From Dirofilaria immitis (Eukaryota > Nematoda > Chromadorea > Rhabditida > Onchocercidae), in contig JAKNDB010000107.1 of the NCBI GenBank assembly GCA_024305405.1, positions 3,952,501-4,016,500 of the forward strand: a stretch of DNA of 64,000 nucleotides, in the 5' to 3' direction. Below, in pieces: positions 63,137 through 64,000 of this stretch; positions within the stretch are counted from its first letter, which is position 1, and every line of letters begins with the position of its first letter. The notes under the pieces are model-generated. The model did no database searches. It saw nothing but the letters and a program-made list of their open reading frames with translations, and had not been told where the DNA came from. Made by a program: the position numbers and the translations under genes.

Positions 63137-64000
63137 AATTTTTTAAAACCAAAAAATTAAGTAGTTTTTTTATATCTTCTCATTACAGTATCTCTTTATT
63201 CCTTTTTCTTTTTACTGTAATGTTCTGTTTTTCAAATAATTTTTTCTCAAATAATGAATTATTTTATTAATTAATTAATCACCAATAATTTATTCAGATT
63301 TTCTAATAAGTGAAAAATTACGATAAATTTTCACTTTGATTCAATTTTTAATAACAACAACAACAATGAGAAATTAATATCTTCCAAATTTCGTTCTTTT
63401 TTTTCGTTGAAAAAATCATATATATATTTCATTATCGGATATTTGATAAAAATGATGATAAGAATTTAAATTGTAACCTAATTAGTTTTATCACTTTTTA
63501 ATGTAACTAATATTGCATCATTTTACAATCGCTTTCAAAATTATCATCCATTTCTAAATTTTCCATACAAAATATCATTTCATTGTCTTATTAATTACTC
63601 AAACGAAATATTTAATTAATAAATTTCAAAATTATTTTAATATACTATTTCAATTTTAATCTATCAATTTCCAGTATCATTGGCTATTACTCTATTTTTT
63701 TAATTTCTAGTTAACTGAATTAATTCTAAAGTATTTCAATCCCAACACCTATACGTATATGTAATAATATATTTTCAACTGTGCATTGTCAATTATTTAA
63801 ATTACAATTCTGTTTACTTTATTCGAAGATATCAATGATAATCTGAAATATTTTAAGGAAAAAAATAGCAGAGAATTAATCTATGAAGTAAACAAAAGTT
63901 TTACGTTTTTTATGACATTTCAATAAGCGAATTTAAAAACAAATAATTTGTGTTATTAATTTTTCTGCCTCCTTCTTGTTATCTTACCACCTTTTTTTTA
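63137..64000. other. AT-rich DNA at the right edge, nothing recognised
   Basis: No exon, RNA gene or repeat beyond simple AT-rich sequence. If the preceding gene continues, this is intron. Confidence 0.4.

Noticed and set aside
1..64000. CRISPR arrays, bacterial operons, phage or integrated virus genes
   Set aside because: The genes are spliced and of animal type. Tandem repeats present lack the regular repeat-spacer form, and no viral polymerase, capsid or integrase sequence was seen.
1..64000. tRNA, 5S or spliced-leader RNA genes
   Set aside because: No cloverleaf with proper A and B boxes, and no 5S or SL1-like sequence was found by eye. A tRNAscan or Infernal run would settle it.
1..64000. 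Excess of TGATAA/TTATCA words as GATA-factor sites
   Set aside because: The word is frequent everywhere, including introns and microsatellites, so it more likely reflects base composition and repeat origin than regulation.

Overview
The window is AT-rich eukaryotic nuclear DNA, most likely from a nematode. The evidence is an astacin-EGF-CUB metalloprotease of the nematode NAS type, a patronin/CAMSAP gene split into about 29 short exons, introns of about 40-700 bases with nematode-like TTTCAG/TTTTAG acceptors, and AG acceptors close upstream of start codons that look like spliced-leader trans-splice sites. The species cannot be read from the sequence. Coding sequence is under a tenth of the window. 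The rest is AT-rich intergenic and intronic DNA with microsatellites, degenerate tandem repeats and a few inverted-repeat elements.

Layout. 1-10,443: no recognisable gene; a degenerate repeat field (about 3.9-5.1 kb) and a MITE-like inverted repeat (7,626-7,870). 10,444-13,742 (+): a three-exon gene for a small protein of about 83 residues, not recognised. 16,402-27,319 (-): a complete patronin/CAMSAP (ptrn-1) gene with N-terminal CH domain, coiled coils and C-terminal CKK domain. 27,385-30,835: intergenic. 30,836-36,899 (-): a complete secreted astacin protease (signal peptide, propeptide, catalytic domain, EGF-like, CUB) in tandem with ptrn-1 on the same strand. 36,904-48,175: an 11-kb gene desert with repeats and two odd motif clusters. 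48,176-48,401 (+): a short candidate gene. 48,402-60,439: a second gene desert with a less AT-rich structured island (about 54.4-54.8 kb), a 51-bp minisatellite, a 134-bp element with perfect 22-bp terminal inverted repeats, and smaller repeats. 60,460-61,748 (+): the 5' exons of an unrecognised gene, perhaps ending at 63,136.

The genes do not form an operon or pathway. Patronin protects microtubule minus ends in the cytoplasm; the astacin is a secreted zinc protease of the type used in cuticle, hatching or moulting work.

The most useful observation is that joining exons by splice phase exposes five or six places, in three otherwise intact genes, where exactly one base seems to be missing. 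Several lie at homopolymers. This points to uncorrected deletion errors in the assembly rather than pseudogenes, and automated gene models here will probably be broken. I found no clearly novel multi-gene system. The items most worth a second look are the structured island near 54.6 kb, the astacin with an altered zinc-site motif, possible 26- and 31-base introns, and a 24-bp duplication over a ptrn-1 splice acceptor.
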